From contig NZ_CP009654.1 of assembly GCF_001880225.1 (NCBI RefSeq), positions 1,791,435 to 1,855,434 of the forward strand: DNA of 64,000 bases. Reading direction: 5' to 3'. Below, piece after piece: positions 48,244 through 57,314 of the stretch (positions within the stretch are counted from its first letter, which is position 1; every line of letters begins with the position of its first letter). A program made the translations under genes and the position numbers. Source of the DNA: Francisella frigiditurris (GTDB lineage Bacteria > Pseudomonadota > Gammaproteobacteria > Francisellales > Francisellaceae). The notes beneath the pieces were generated by a model. That model saw only the letters and a list, made by a program, of their open reading frames with translations. It searched no databases and was not told the DNA's origin.

Positions 48244-49278
48244 ATGCTGTATTTTAATGATTTGTTTACTGATTATATTGCTGACACATATAAAGATGAA
48301 AGTTTTAAATATGAATATCAATGGTTTTTAAAATTATTAGCACAAAAAGGAATATCTTTATATATTACTAATATCCCTTTTAAAGAAGACCTTTTATCAC
48401 ATACATATTTTTCATCCTTTAAAGATGGTGATATTTTGTTGATAGATGAGTTAATTTGTTCAATTCAACAAATTGAGAAAGACCTTTCTTCACAAGATAG
48501 TGTCAAGCTGATGGAAGAAGAGAATCAGGATGTTTGCTATTTAATTTATGCTACTTTAAATTTTTCTAAAACTATTATCTGTGGATTCGTGCAATTAACT
48601 GACTATAATGAAATGATTTATATGAGTAGTTTAGCATCTATAAGCTCTTATAAAGAAGATAAACCTCATGCCTCACTTGTACAAACGTTTAATTGTATAG
48701 GTGCTATTTTATTAACAGCAACAACTATTTTGGGGAAAAATAAAAAAAAAGACATCCATTTTATTGATGAGTCTAAGCAACAGTATTATTCACAGTTCAA
48801 GAAAATAAGTAATCAATCATCTCTATGTATTATAGAATCTTCAAAAGGTATTATTATTCCAGATGAAAAATACTTCTCAAATAAAGAAAAATACTCTTTT
48901 CTGAACGATGACGATAAACTAGAATCAGAGTTAAACCATTTTAATCAAAATAATTTATTACGTGGTTTAGGACTTTATTTTTATATTAAGAATAACAGAA
49001 CAAAGTCTCTTTATTATGCTAGAAATAATCCAAATGAAAACAAAGTCCAATTAAATTTATATGAAAGACATCAACTCTCTAATACTTTTAATATATTAAG
49101 AGATAAAGCGAAGGAAAAAAAAGATATTCCTATTATAAAAAGAAATCTCTGCCCAAAGTGTGGATCTTATGATCTTAAACATATTTTTAAAACTGGATCA
49201 GGATATAAGCATCTTAGGTGTAATAGCTGTCGACATATATATATACATTTTAAACGTAAAAAAATTCATAAATACTAA
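48244..49278 (+). CDS. Passenger protein of unknown function with C-terminal zinc ribbon
   Basis: A 344-residue open frame entirely inside the IS66-derived element, ending 13 nt before the right terminus. The body has no recognised domain; a hydrophobic stretch at about 155-170 (CIGAILLTATTILG) is the only candidate membrane segment. The last 40 residues hold CPKCGSYDLKH followed by LRCNSCRH, a four-cysteine zinc ribbon, then a basic tail FKRKKIHKY. A nucleic-acid-binding role fits the ribbon and basic end but is inference. No clear ribosome site is seen. It is unbroken while the adjacent transposase genes have decayed, which suggests it was kept by selection or arrived later. Confidence 0.6.
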   Translation: MLYFNDLFTDYIADTYKDESFKYEYQWFLKLLAQKGISLYITNIPFKEDLLSHTYFSSFKDGDILLIDELICSIQQIEKDLSSQDSVKLMEEENQDVCYLIYATLNFSKTIICGFVQLTDYNEMIYMSSLASISSYKEDKPHASLVQTFNCIGAILLTATTILGKNKKKDIHFIDESKQQYYSQFKKISNQSSLCIIESSKGIIIPDEKYFSNKEKYSFLNDDDKLESELNHFNQNNLLRGLGLYFYIKNNRTKSLYYARNNPNENKVQLNLYERHQLSNTFNILRDKAKEKKDIPIIKRNLCPKCGSYDLKHIFKTGSGYKHLRCNSCRHIYIHFKRKKIHKY

Positions 49279-49300
49279 ATGTGTTTTATTCATCGCTTAC
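49279..49300 (-). repeat. Right terminal inverted repeat of the IS66-like element
   Basis: Ends ATCGCTTAC at 49292-49300, the exact complement of the left GTAAGCGAT; further inward the match becomes imperfect. The passenger gene stop lies directly before it. Confidence 0.8.
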
Positions 49301-49360
49301 TCAATACAAATGGAAACTTCCTAAAATTTAAGCCCCACTGTGAAAACGAAACTCTTTATC
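49301..49360. repeat. 60-bp direct repeat, right copy
   Basis: Second copy of 47564-47623. It begins at the first base after the right terminus of the element and carries a copy of the TRIC 3' end together with the true miaE 3' end (stop TAA at 49330-49328). Before insertion the TRIC and miaE genes must have met tail to tail, sharing overlapping stops. Confidence 0.9.
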
Positions 49361-49936
49361 TTTGGATAAAATCAATTCTTTTTCAACCTCTCCAATTCTT
49401 TGAATATGTTCACTTATATCTTTATCAGAATATTTCTCTGCAAAGTGTAAATAAACTGTAAAATGCCTTTTTTCAGATTCTAATAGACCATTATAAAACT
49501 TTTTTAACTCATCATCCAAATACGGAGCTATTTTTGCAAACCTTTCACAAGAGCGCGCCTCTATATATGCTCCAACAATTAAAGCATCTATAAATCGCCC
49601 CTCTTTATCAGTTCGAACAACTTTCTGTAAACCCTCAGCATATCTAGATGCACTTATATTTTTATAACTAATACCTCTTTTTTTCAAAATCCTCTGAACT
49701 TGTTCATAATGAACCAATTCTTCTCTAGCTATCTTTGACATTCTCATTATTAAATCTGGTTTATCTGGATGTCTATATAAATAGCTTATAGCTGCAGAAG
49801 CTGCTTTCTTTTCACAATATGCATGATCTAAAAGCATTAGATCTATATTTTCTAGAGCCTTTTTAATCCAACTAGTTGGAGTCTCACAAAGAAGAAAATC
49901 TTCTACAGTTTCAAAATTTGCATATTTATATTCCAT
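49328..49936 (-). CDS. miaE: tRNA-(ms2io6A)-hydroxylase MiaE
   Basis: Hydroxylates the isopentenyl group of ms2i6A37 in tRNAs. 202 residues, a carboxylate-bridged diiron four-helix protein. Iron ligands are visible as the acidic/His groups in REELVHYEQV, in EARSCERFAKI and in ESEKRHFTVYLHFAE. N-terminal ETPTSWIKKALEN(I) is typical of MiaE. The stop codon overlaps the TRIC gene's duplicated stop codon on the other strand. Divergent from udp with 144 nt between the starts. miaA and miaB are elsewhere. Confidence 0.93.
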   Translation of the reverse strand: MEYKYANFETVEDFLLCETPTSWIKKALENIDLMLLDHAYCEKKAASAAISYLYRHPDKPDLIMRMSKIAREELVHYEQVQRILKKRGISYKNISASRYAEGLQKVVRTDKEGRFIDALIVGAYIEARSCERFAKIAPYLDDELKKFYNGLLESEKRHFTVYLHFAEKYSDKDISEHIQRIGEVEKELILSKDKEFRFHSGA

Positions 49937-50080
49937 TTACAAACTTAAATTATTTAAAATTTAGTTATCTAGTATATTAAAAAAGATTTATAAATAAAGT
50001 ATAAAAAGAATCTTCTTTTAACCATGCCAATTTTATAATATATAATTTATGTATATAAGTTATAAAGTTAAAAGACAAAT

Positions 50081-50887
50081 ATGACCAATCCAAATATAAA
50101 TAATCGTCGTGTCAATAAAGATGATGTTCTATATCATATTTCTTTAAGCACAAAGCTTATAAAAAATGCAGAGATTGCTATTCTTCCTGGTGATCCTGGA
50201 AGAGTTGAATTTATAGCCAAAATGTTAGATGAGAATGCTGTTTTTCTAGCTAATAATAGAGAATATACTTCTTACCTTGCCAAAGTTGCTAATAAAGATA
50301 TTCTTGTTATTTCTACAGGCATGGGAGGCCCATCTTCTGGAATATGTATAGAAGAACTAGCTATGATAGGTGTTAAGAAATTTATACGTGTTGGAACTTG
50401 TGGGACTATACAAGAGCATATTAATATTGGTGATATTATTATTACAACCGCTTCAGTTAGACTAGATGGTACTTCATATCATTACGCTCCTATAGAATAT
50501 CCTGCTGTAGCAAGTTTTGAACTAAATAGTTCCTTACAAAGATCTGCTACAAAAGCTAATCACAATGTTTTCTTTGGGATAACTGCTTCTTCAGATACTT
50601 TTTACCCAGGACAAGAAAGACAGGATAACTATAGTGGATATGTTAGAAATCAATTTAAAAATACTGTTAGCGAATGGCGAAAGCTTAATGTGCTAAACTT
50701 AGAAATGGAATCATCAGCTATACTTACAATTTGTGCTACATTTGGATTAGAAGCGACATGCCTATGTAGCGTAATGGCAAAAAGAACTAATTCAGAAAAA
50801 GTTGATAAAAGTAAATATAATGATTCTATGAAAACTATAATGCTTATGATAAAAGACAGCATCCAAAATAATTTCTATCTAGATTAG
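50081..50887 (+). CDS. udp: Uridine phosphorylase
   Basis: Phosphorolysis of uridine to uracil and ribose-1-phosphate. 268 residues of the nucleoside phosphorylase I family. Motifs are ILPGDPGRVEF, the phosphate loop STGMGGPSSGI, RVGTCGT and the ribose-binding LNLEMESSAIL. The spacing ASSDTFYPGQERQ with the uracil-binding Gln-Arg is characteristic of Udp rather than DeoD. cdd follows after 12 nt, so the two form a pyrimidine-salvage pair. A slightly long N-terminus precedes the conserved part. Confidence 0.92.
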   Translation: MTNPNINNRRVNKDDVLYHISLSTKLIKNAEIAILPGDPGRVEFIAKMLDENAVFLANNREYTSYLAKVANKDILVISTGMGGPSSGICIEELAMIGVKKFIRVGTCGTIQEHINIGDIIITTASVRLDGTSYHYAPIEYPAVASFELNSSLQRSATKANHNVFFGITASSDTFYPGQERQDNYSGYVRNQFKNTVSEWRKLNVLNLEMESSAILTICATFGLEATCLCSVMAKRTNSEKVDKSKYNDSMKTIMLMIKDSIQNNFYLD

Positions 50888-50899
50888 GAGAATACGTAA

Positions 50900-51316
50900 A
50901 TGACTATAACGAATGAAGATAATATTTTAATTGATAAAGCATATGAAGCTTTCCTAAATGCTCATGCTCCTTATTCTAAATTCAAAGTTGGAGCAGCTCT
51001 TCTAATGAAAGATGGAAATATTATAAATGGTGCTAACGTTGAAAACTGTACATTTGGTCTTACGAACTGTGCTGAAAGAACAGCTATTTTTTATGCATTC
51101 TCTCAGGGATATAGAAAAAATGATATTGTTAAAATCGCTGTTCTTGCTGACACTGAGAAAGCTGTTTCTCCTTGTGGAGCATGTAGACAAATAATGTCTG
51201 AACACCTTACATTAGATTGCCCAATAATTCTTACAAATATAACAAAATCAGATATTGTAGAAACGAATATAAGAGAATTACTACCTTATATATACGAATT
51301 ACCTTCAGATTTATAA
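50900..51316 (+). CDS. cdd: Cytidine deaminase
   Basis: Deaminates cytidine and deoxycytidine to uridine and deoxyuridine, feeding the preceding udp product. 138 residues, the tetrameric single-domain form. The zinc and catalytic residues are in NCAERTAIF (Cys, Glu) and SPCGACRQIM (two Cys). The substrate loop NGANVENCTFG is also present. AGGAG lies 8 nt before the ATG. It ends 21 nt before the 3' end of the convergent tRNA genes. Confidence 0.96.
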   Translation: MTITNEDNILIDKAYEAFLNAHAPYSKFKVGAALLMKDGNIINGANVENCTFGLTNCAERTAIFYAFSQGYRKNDIVKIAVLADTEKAVSPCGACRQIMSEHLTLDCPIILTNITKSDIVETNIRELLPYIYELPSDL

Positions 51317-51337
51317 ATTAAGATAATATAAAGTAAA

Positions 51338-51413
51338 TGGTGGGTTGTACAGGATTCGAACCTGTGACCAACTGGTTAAAAGCCAGCTGCTCTACCGACT
51401 GAGCTAACAACCC
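51338..51413 (-). tRNA. tRNA-Lys (anticodon TTT), downstream copy
   Basis: A 76-nt cloverleaf with the CCA end encoded. Acceptor GGGTTGT pairs with ACAACCC; D arm GCTC..GAGC; anticodon stem GCTGG/CCAGT around the loop CTTTTAA (anticodon TTT); T arm CAGG TTCGAAT CCTG. It follows an almost identical copy in tandem, 31 nt apart. Confidence 0.97.
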
Positions 51414-51444
51414 AATTAATAGATAAAAATTTATTTGAAAGAAG

Positions 51445-51520
51445 TGGTGGGTTGTACAGGATTCGAACCTGTGACCAATTGGTTAAAAGCCAACTGCTCT
51501 ACCGACTGAGCTAACAACCC
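51445..51520 (-). tRNA. tRNA-Lys (anticodon TTT), upstream copy
   Basis: A 76-nt tRNA differing from the other copy at one pair only: stem positions 28-42 are T-A here and C-G there, so pairing is preserved. CCA is encoded. It is first in the transcript and is preceded by a strong promoter. Confidence 0.97.
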
Positions 51521-51536
51521 AAACTCAATGCTGTTT

Positions 51537-51564
51537 ATTATACTAATGTGATCTTTTAAGTCAA
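51537..51564 (-). promoter_or_regulatory. Sigma70 promoter for the tRNA-Lys pair
   Basis: On the minus strand TTGACT (51564-51559) and TATAAT (51542-51537) with 16 nt between, 16 nt before the first tRNA base. The -35 lies within the last codons of the ydiJ-like gene on the same strand. Both hexamers are near-consensus, as expected for a stable-RNA promoter. Confidence 0.75.
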
Positions 51565-54500
51565 TAACTTTTGTGACATTTTATTGTTTCTATATAGAAT
51601 TTCTATTGGATGCCTAACTCTGTGCCCCTCTATCCTTTTAACCTGAGAACGACAAGAGAATCCTGTTACCATAGCAGAAGCTAGCCCTACTTTACTCATC
51701 TCTTCTTTCCAGCTCAAATTATAAATATTCTTAGATGTTTCTAAATGTTTAGCTTCATGACCAAAGCTACCTGACATTCCACAACACCCAACTTTTGCCA
51801 TCTTCATTTTATAGCCAAAGTGTCTAAATATTTTTTGCCATTGAATTAATGAAACACTAGATAAAGATCTTTCAGTACAGTGTGCAAATAAGGTAAACTC
51901 TTCACCAATATTTTCTTCAGCCATTGTAATCTCTGGAAGTTTTGAAAGTAGCCACTCCTGAATCATCTTAACCCTAAATTTAACTTCATCACCTAACAAC
52001 TTCACATATTCATCTCTATAAACCAATGTCATCGCCGGATCTATACCAATCATCTCTATCCCAGCCTCTGCTATTTGGCTATACAGAGAAGTAGCTTTTA
52101 ATGCCTTTTTCTTAAAGTATTTTAAGAAACCTTTAACATGTGCTGGCTTACCATTTATCTTAAATGGAGCAAAGTATACTGTATAACCTAGTGATGTTAG
52201 AAAATCATACAAGCTCAAAGCTATGTCTGTATCATAAACCGTTGTAAATACATCCTGAATCACACAAACAGTTTTATTCTTTTCCTCTTTAGATAAAGCT
52301 TTTAAAGTTTTTAAATCAAAAATAGGGGCTTTCCTTTTCTCGAGCTCTGCTCTTAGATTTAGCATACTGATAGATGGTGTATCAACCATTCCTATTAGTT
52401 TTGGTATGCTATTTTTTAATAATTGTGTATTAAATAAATCATTAAAGATTCTAGGCATGCGCATGTTAATTTTTAGCATAGCCTCACTATACTTAACAAC
52501 GTAGTCAAGTTTTGGCCGACGATATTTAGAATGATAATTTGCCAAAAATGTTGATTTCATATGCGGAATATCAACCTTAATTGGACATGCGGTCGCACAG
52601 GCTTTACAACCCAAACACTCATCTAAAGAATCATAAACCTGATGAGAAAAATCATTCGATACATTTTTAGCTGTTTCAACACCTATACTATCAAGTTTAC
52701 CAACTGTCGAATATCCTTCAGCAGATAATTGCTTCAACCATTCCCTTAATATAGCTGAACGTCCTTTTGGAGAGTATACCCAATTTCGGCTAGCCTTCGC
52801 TGAAGGGCATATAACCGTATTTAAATCATAATTTAAACACTGAGAATTACCATTACAATTAAATGCTCCTGAAAACTGTTCTCTCATTTTTTCAGGAACT
52901 TGAGAATCTCCATATCCCCTAAATGGACCATCTACTTTAACTAGTTTATCTGAACTACCATAAGGAACGGCTATTTTGCCTGGATTTAATTGATTATATG
53001 GATCAAATGTTTTTTTGATATGTTCTAATGATTTATATAACTCTTCACCAAAATAGTCTTTTACATACTCACTTCTAAAGCCTTTTCCATGCTCTGACCA
53101 ATATAAGCCACCATACTTCTTAACTAGTTCATTAACCTCTTTAGTTAATTTAGTTATTTTTTGCATGTCTTCTTCAGTATTCATATCTAATGCTGGACGA
53201 ACGTGTAAACAACCAACATCCACATGTCCAAACATCCCGTACTTTAGTCCATATGAATCTAAAAGAACAGTTAGTTCCTTTATGTAATCTGCTAGTTTTT
53301 CTGGAGGTACTGCAGTGTCTTCCATGAATGGAACAGGTTTTTTATCACCTTTCATTGCTCCAAGTAAGCCAACACCTTTTTTTCTTAGCTCCCATAGGTT
53401 TTCCATTTCTTCTTTATATTCTGTGAAATGAAAACTCATACCCTGAGCCAGTAGGCTTTCCTCTAACCTTGCCGTTTTATCATGTAAAATATGCTCTTCT
53501 TGAGATATAAACTCCACAAAGTTTACAGCTGCAACATTAAAACCCCTCTTCTTTTCAAGCATATGTTTAATTTTATGATAGATTTCATCCTCTTTAGCAA
53601 GACTGACAATATTGCTATCTACTGTTTCAATCGCAGAAGGATTAAAAGACAAAAGCATCCTAGCAGATCTCAAAGCAACATCAAAGTCTGAATATGAAAT
53701 AGCAAAAAGAGCTTTATATTTTGGCTTTTTAGTAAGTTTTAACTTAAGTTCAGAAACAAAAGCTAAAGTCCCTTCCGAGCCAGAAATCAAATAGCTCAAA
53801 TTAATAGAGTTCTTATCTTTATCATAAGTTTTCGCAAGATTATAGCCTGTTAAAAATCTATCTAACTTAGGTAAATCTTTCTCAATTTGATCATATTTAT
53901 CTATAATTTGTTCAACAATCGTTGAGTATATATTTTTTTCTATCTGAGTAAGCTCACCTTCTTTTATATCAGATAGTTTTATGGATTTAGTAGCGAGATT
54001 TGTTCCATCAACTAGTACACATTCTAAACTCAAGATATGCTGACTAGTACGACCATAAATTCTAGAACCCTTCCCACATGCGTCAGTATTTGCCATACCT
54101 CCTAAAGTAGCTCTATTACTAGGAGACAGATTTGGAGCAAAAAAATACTCAGAATCTTGTAAAGCTTCATTTAACTGATCTAATACAACACCTGGCTGGA
54201 CTCTTACATACTCTTCATCTAAATTAATTTCTAAAATATTGTTTAAATACCTACTTGTATCAATCATTACACCACTGCACAATGACTGTCCATTAGTGCC
54301 TGTACCAGCACCTCTAGGAGAAAACTTTAGCTCCTGATACTCAGGCATTGCAGCAAGCTCAAAAACTTTTTTTACATCATCTGCAACTTTTGGAAAAAGA
54401 ACTAATTCAGGAACAACTATATAGATACTATTATCGATAGATGAAGATATTCTAGATGCGTAATCTGAATGAATATCACCCTCAAATTTTTTAGACTTTA

Positions 54501-54573
54501 AATCTTCTATAAAACTGTTTACTAAAACGTTTAACGTATTTGTTTTATCTAATACTGGAATCTGCTTTTGCAT
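51556..54573 (-). CDS. ydiJ: FAD-linked oxidase with 4Fe-4S and CCG-type domains (YdiJ-like)
   Basis: A 1005-residue cytoplasmic flavoprotein similar in size and layout to E. coli YdiJ, a D-2-hydroxyglutarate dehydrogenase. An FAD-binding PCMH-like domain spans about 50-270 (SPRGAGTGTNGQSLCSG, NLSPSNRATLGGM), followed by an FAD-oxidase C-terminal domain to about 545 containing GHVDVGCLHVRP. Iron-sulfur ligands appear in FNCNGNSQCLN..VICPS and in CLGCKACATACP. The end resembles a CCG domain with GCCGMSGSFGHE. D-lactate or another D-2-hydroxyacid is possible as substrate. Followed by the tRNA-Lys genes. Confidence 0.85.
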   Translation of the reverse strand: MQKQIPVLDKTNTLNVLVNSFIEDLKSKKFEGDIHSDYASRISSSIDNSIYIVVPELVLFPKVADDVKKVFELAAMPEYQELKFSPRGAGTGTNGQSLCSGVMIDTSRYLNNILEINLDEEYVRVQPGVVLDQLNEALQDSEYFFAPNLSPSNRATLGGMANTDACGKGSRIYGRTSQHILSLECVLVDGTNLATKSIKLSDIKEGELTQIEKNIYSTIVEQIIDKYDQIEKDLPKLDRFLTGYNLAKTYDKDKNSINLSYLISGSEGTLAFVSELKLKLTKKPKYKALFAISYSDFDVALRSARMLLSFNPSAIETVDSNIVSLAKEDEIYHKIKHMLEKKRGFNVAAVNFVEFISQEEHILHDKTARLEESLLAQGMSFHFTEYKEEMENLWELRKKGVGLLGAMKGDKKPVPFMEDTAVPPEKLADYIKELTVLLDSYGLKYGMFGHVDVGCLHVRPALDMNTEEDMQKITKLTKEVNELVKKYGGLYWSEHGKGFRSEYVKDYFGEELYKSLEHIKKTFDPYNQLNPGKIAVPYGSSDKLVKVDGPFRGYGDSQVPEKMREQFSGAFNCNGNSQCLNYDLNTVICPSAKASRNWVYSPKGRSAILREWLKQLSAEGYSTVGKLDSIGVETAKNVSNDFSHQVYDSLDECLGCKACATACPIKVDIPHMKSTFLANYHSKYRRPKLDYVVKYSEAMLKINMRMPRIFNDLFNTQLLKNSIPKLIGMVDTPSISMLNLRAELEKRKAPIFDLKTLKALSKEEKNKTVCVIQDVFTTVYDTDIALSLYDFLTSLGYTVYFAPFKINGKPAHVKGFLKYFKKKALKATSLYSQIAEAGIEMIGIDPAMTLVYRDEYVKLLGDEVKFRVKMIQEWLLSKLPEITMAEENIGEEFTLFAHCTERSLSSVSLIQWQKIFRHFGYKMKMAKVGCCGMSGSFGHEAKHLETSKNIYNLSWKEEMSKVGLASAMVTGFSCRSQVKRIEGHRVRHPIEILYRNNKMSQKLLT

Positions 54574-54716
54574 TTATATGACTACCTAACAAACCTAATT
54601 GATTTTATATAAAAATGACTTCTCTAAAATTATATATTTTTTTTCGCATACTATAAAACCAATATTGCTAATTTCATGCTATCATCTGCTTAATGCTCCA
54701 TAAATTAGGAGATAGC

Positions 54717-55574
54717 ATGGATAGAAATTTTTTTATAATAATATTTGCTCTCTCAAATCTTATTATTGCTTCTGTATTGGTTCGATATTCTGAAATTGGC
54801 CCTATTGCAAGCTTTGGCTATAGATTACTACTTCCTTGCATCTTCCTTTATTCATTTTTATCAATTTCTAAAAATGAAGATAAATTATCAAAGAAATCTT
54901 TTAATATTGCCATCTTAACTGGTTTTTTCTTAGGATTAGATCTTGCATTTTATAGTATATCTTTGATGTACACCTCTATTGCTGAAGCTAGCCTTTTGAC
55001 AAACTTATGTCCTTTTATGACCACTTTTGTTGCTATTATTTTTCTTAAAGAAAAAGTTCCTTTAAAATATTATCTAGTTCTTTTAATTGCTTTTGCTGGG
55101 CTTTTATTATTGATGAGTCAGGCAGGACTTAGTTCAGAACATATCTTAGGAAACTGGCTAGCTATTGTTTCTGCAGTATTTTATTCACTTTTTATAATCC
55201 TATCTAAAGAATTAAGAAATACTTGCTCTACTTTTAGAATGATGTTTATAGCTTCATTAAGTGGTTCTATTATTTTATTTGCTCTCGCAATCATATTTAA
55301 AGAGCAGATATTTCCAACGACACTAAGTGGTGTATTAGTCTTAGTTGCAATTGCCCTATTTGGACATCTTCTAGGCAATATACTTTATATTAGTAGAATC
55401 AAACACATCTCATTATCTTTGAGCTCACTTGTTTTATTAATAGGTCCTATTTTTGCTCTACTTTACGGCTATATTTTATTTAGAGAAACTTTCTCTCTAC
55501 AACAACTAGTAGGAATGTTTACAATAATATTATCTGTATATTTAGGAAAGAAAGTACTTATAAAAAACAAATAA
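54717..55574 (+). CDS. EamA/DMT-family transporter
   Basis: A 285-residue inner-membrane protein with ten hydrophobic segments arranged as two EamA repeats. An AGGAG lies before the ATG at 54717; the open frame reaches back to 54693 but that start has no ribosome site. Repeat signatures include SFGYRLLLPCIF in the first half and GPIFALLYGYILFRETFSLQQ in the second. The family exports metabolites such as amino acids and their derivatives; no substrate can be given. It is divergent from the ydiJ-like gene and converges on yadH. Confidence 0.85.
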   Translation: MDRNFFIIIFALSNLIIASVLVRYSEIGPIASFGYRLLLPCIFLYSFLSISKNEDKLSKKSFNIAILTGFFLGLDLAFYSISLMYTSIAEASLLTNLCPFMTTFVAIIFLKEKVPLKYYLVLLIAFAGLLLLMSQAGLSSEHILGNWLAIVSAVFYSLFIILSKELRNTCSTFRMMFIASLSGSIILFALAIIFKEQIFPTTLSGVLVLVAIALFGHLLGNILYISRIKHISLSLSSLVLLIGPIFALLYGYILFRETFSLQQLVGMFTIILSVYLGKKVLIKNK

Positions 55575-55591
55575 ATGTCAGACTAAAAGTT

Positions 55592-56374
55592 CTATGGTTT
55601 TAATCTAATTCCTCTGCTTAAAAGATACCAAGCAAGATAATATAATAAAAAAGTAAAGATTATTATTGCTGAAAAAGCCACATATGGATTAACAGTTGAT
55701 TGTCCTATAAAACCATATCTCACAAAATCAACAATATAAAACAATGGATTACAAAGTGATATATAATGCCATATTCCTGTTAAACTATTAATGTTATAAA
55801 ATACTCCACCTAAATATATAAGTGGTGTCAGAACAAAAGTTGGGAAGATAGTCGTATCATCAAATTTTTGTGAAAATATAGCATTCAATAACCCGCCCAA
55901 TGAAAATAGCGCCCCACAAAAAACAAAGCCGAAAAGAATAAGGAATATATTCTGAATATCACTAGTAAAACCACCAAATATAAATGCAACTATACTCACA
56001 AAAATACCGACTGTGAAGCCTCTAAATATACCACCAGAAATATATCCTAAAATTATAATATGATTATTAACTGGCGAAACCAGCAATTCCTCTATAGCTC
56101 TACTAAATCTAATACCAAAAAATGAGCTTACAACATTACCATAGGAGTTTTGAATAACTGACATAATTATAAGTCCTGGAGTTATATATTGCATATAAGT
56201 GACTCCATTTGCCATATCTCCAATTTTAGAACCAACAACTTTCCCAAAAATTAAAAAATATAAAGTTAATGTAATAACAGAGGGAAGTAAGGTCTGAGGC
56301 CAAATCCTAAATATCCTCACAATTTCTCTATTTAAAATAGTAATATACATTACCCAATAGTCTTTAAATGTCAT
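55592..56374 (-). CDS. yadH: ABC-2-type permease YadH
   Basis: Membrane subunit of an ABC-2 exporter, 260 residues with six helices. It resembles E. coli YadH throughout: RIWPQTLLPSVITLTLYFLIFG near the start, YMQYITPGLIIMSVI, FGIRFSRAIEELLVSPV and FPTFVLTPLIYLGGVFY. Starts 7 nt after the ATPase gene. The exported compound is unknown. Confidence 0.9.
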   Translation of the reverse strand: MTFKDYWVMYITILNREIVRIFRIWPQTLLPSVITLTLYFLIFGKVVGSKIGDMANGVTYMQYITPGLIIMSVIQNSYGNVVSSFFGIRFSRAIEELLVSPVNNHIIILGYISGGIFRGFTVGIFVSIVAFIFGGFTSDIQNIFLILFGFVFCGALFSLGGLLNAIFSQKFDDTTIFPTFVLTPLIYLGGVFYNINSLTGIWHYISLCNPLFYIVDFVRYGFIGQSTVNPYVAFSAIIIFTFLLYYLAWYLLSRGIRLKP

Positions 56375-56381
56375 AAATCAC

Positions 56382-57314
56382 CTAAATTTTATTTCTTGCA
56401 ACATCTATAAATAGTTGCTCCAATTTTGCTGTTTTCGTTCTAACGTCCATTATTTCTAAATTATAATTTGATACTAGCTCATTAAATACATCATTCAGAA
56501 GTATCCCTTTTTTAACTTCAACTTCTAATGTGTATTCATCTATAAGCCTAGCCTGCCCTATTTCTAGAGATATCGCCTCACCTAAATATGCATTCTTTAG
56601 ATCAAACACATAAACTTGTCTATCTGCTGATTTTAAAAAAGTTTTCATATCAGTATTAGTATGAAGAACACCTTTATGGATAAGCGCAATTTTGTTACAC
56701 ATTGTTTCTGCTTCTTCTAAATAATGTGTAGTCAAAATAACTGTCAAACCATCTTTATTAAACTCAGAAATCATTTCCCATAATGCATTTCTTAATTCCA
56801 CATCAACTCCTGCTGTTGGCTCATCCAAAATCAGAAGTTTAGGCTTATGAATTAATGCTCTTACAACCATTAAGCGGCGTTTCATTCCCCCTGATAAAAA
56901 CCTAACTTGAACATTACGCTTATCATATAAATCAACCTTCTTTAAAAGCTCTTCTGCATATGGTAGAGCTTCTTTTCTAGGGACTCCAAAAAAACCCGCT
57001 TGTGTGATAAGAGTTTGTAAAGGTGTTTCAAAAATATTTAGATTAATTTCTTGAGCCATTACTCCCAAATGTTTTCTGGCTTTTTGGCTATCAACATCAA
57101 TATCATAACCAAATATTTTTATTTGACCACCAGTCTTATTTACTAAAGATGAAATCATTCCCAAAGTTGTTGATTTGCCCGCACCATTAGGTCCAAGTAG
57201 TGCAAAGAAATCACCCTGATTTACTGTAAAGCTGATATTATCTACAGCTTTTAAACCACCTTTATAGATTTTACTTACATTTATAAGTTCTAAAGCTTTT
57301 TGTTTTCGCATCAT
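56382..57314 (-). CDS. yadG: ABC-2 transporter ATPase YadG
   Basis: ATPase of the YadGH exporter, 310 residues. Walker A is GPNGAGKSTT, the signature FLSGGMKRRLMVVRAL, Walker B LLILDEPTAGVD and the switch His in TTHYLEEAE. The C-terminal DUF4162-like extension is short. Two adjacent ATGs (57314 and 57311) are possible starts; no strong ribosome site separates them. First gene of the yadG-yadH pair. Confidence 0.9.
   Translation of the reverse strand: MMRKQKALELINVSKIYKGGLKAVDNISFTVNQGDFFALLGPNGAGKSTTLGMISSLVNKTGGQIKIFGYDIDVDSQKARKHLGVMAQEINLNIFETPLQTLITQAGFFGVPRKEALPYAEELLKKVDLYDKRNVQVRFLSGGMKRRLMVVRALIHKPKLLILDEPTAGVDVELRNALWEMISEFNKDGLTVILTTHYLEEAETMCNKIALIHKGVLHTNTDMKTFLKSADRQVYVFDLKNAYLGEAISLEIGQARLIDEYTLEVEVKKGILLNDVFNELVSNYNLEIMDVRTKTAKLEQLFIDVARNKI

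Larger units (their letters stand above)
47624..49300. mobile_element. Degraded IS66-family element with an intact passenger gene
   Basis: A 1,677-bp element. The ends are inverted copies starting GTAAGCGAT, the typical IS66 terminus. Inside are a broken tnpA-like gene, no visible tnpB, only the C-terminal part of the DDE transposase gene with frameshifts, and then one intact 344-codon open frame before the right terminus. It is flanked at both ends, with no bases left over, by a 60-bp direct repeat instead of the 8-bp duplication expected for IS66. It cannot transpose by itself; it could only move if a related transposase were supplied. Confidence 0.85.

Noticed and set aside
48244..49278. 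Passenger gene as the transposase of the element
   Set aside because: It has no DDE/DDD pattern or IS66 similarity; the IS66 transposase relic lies before it.
49279..49461. Open frame running from the element's right end into the miaE region
   Set aside because: It crosses the repeat border and lies on the strand opposite the real miaE gene; no family pattern.
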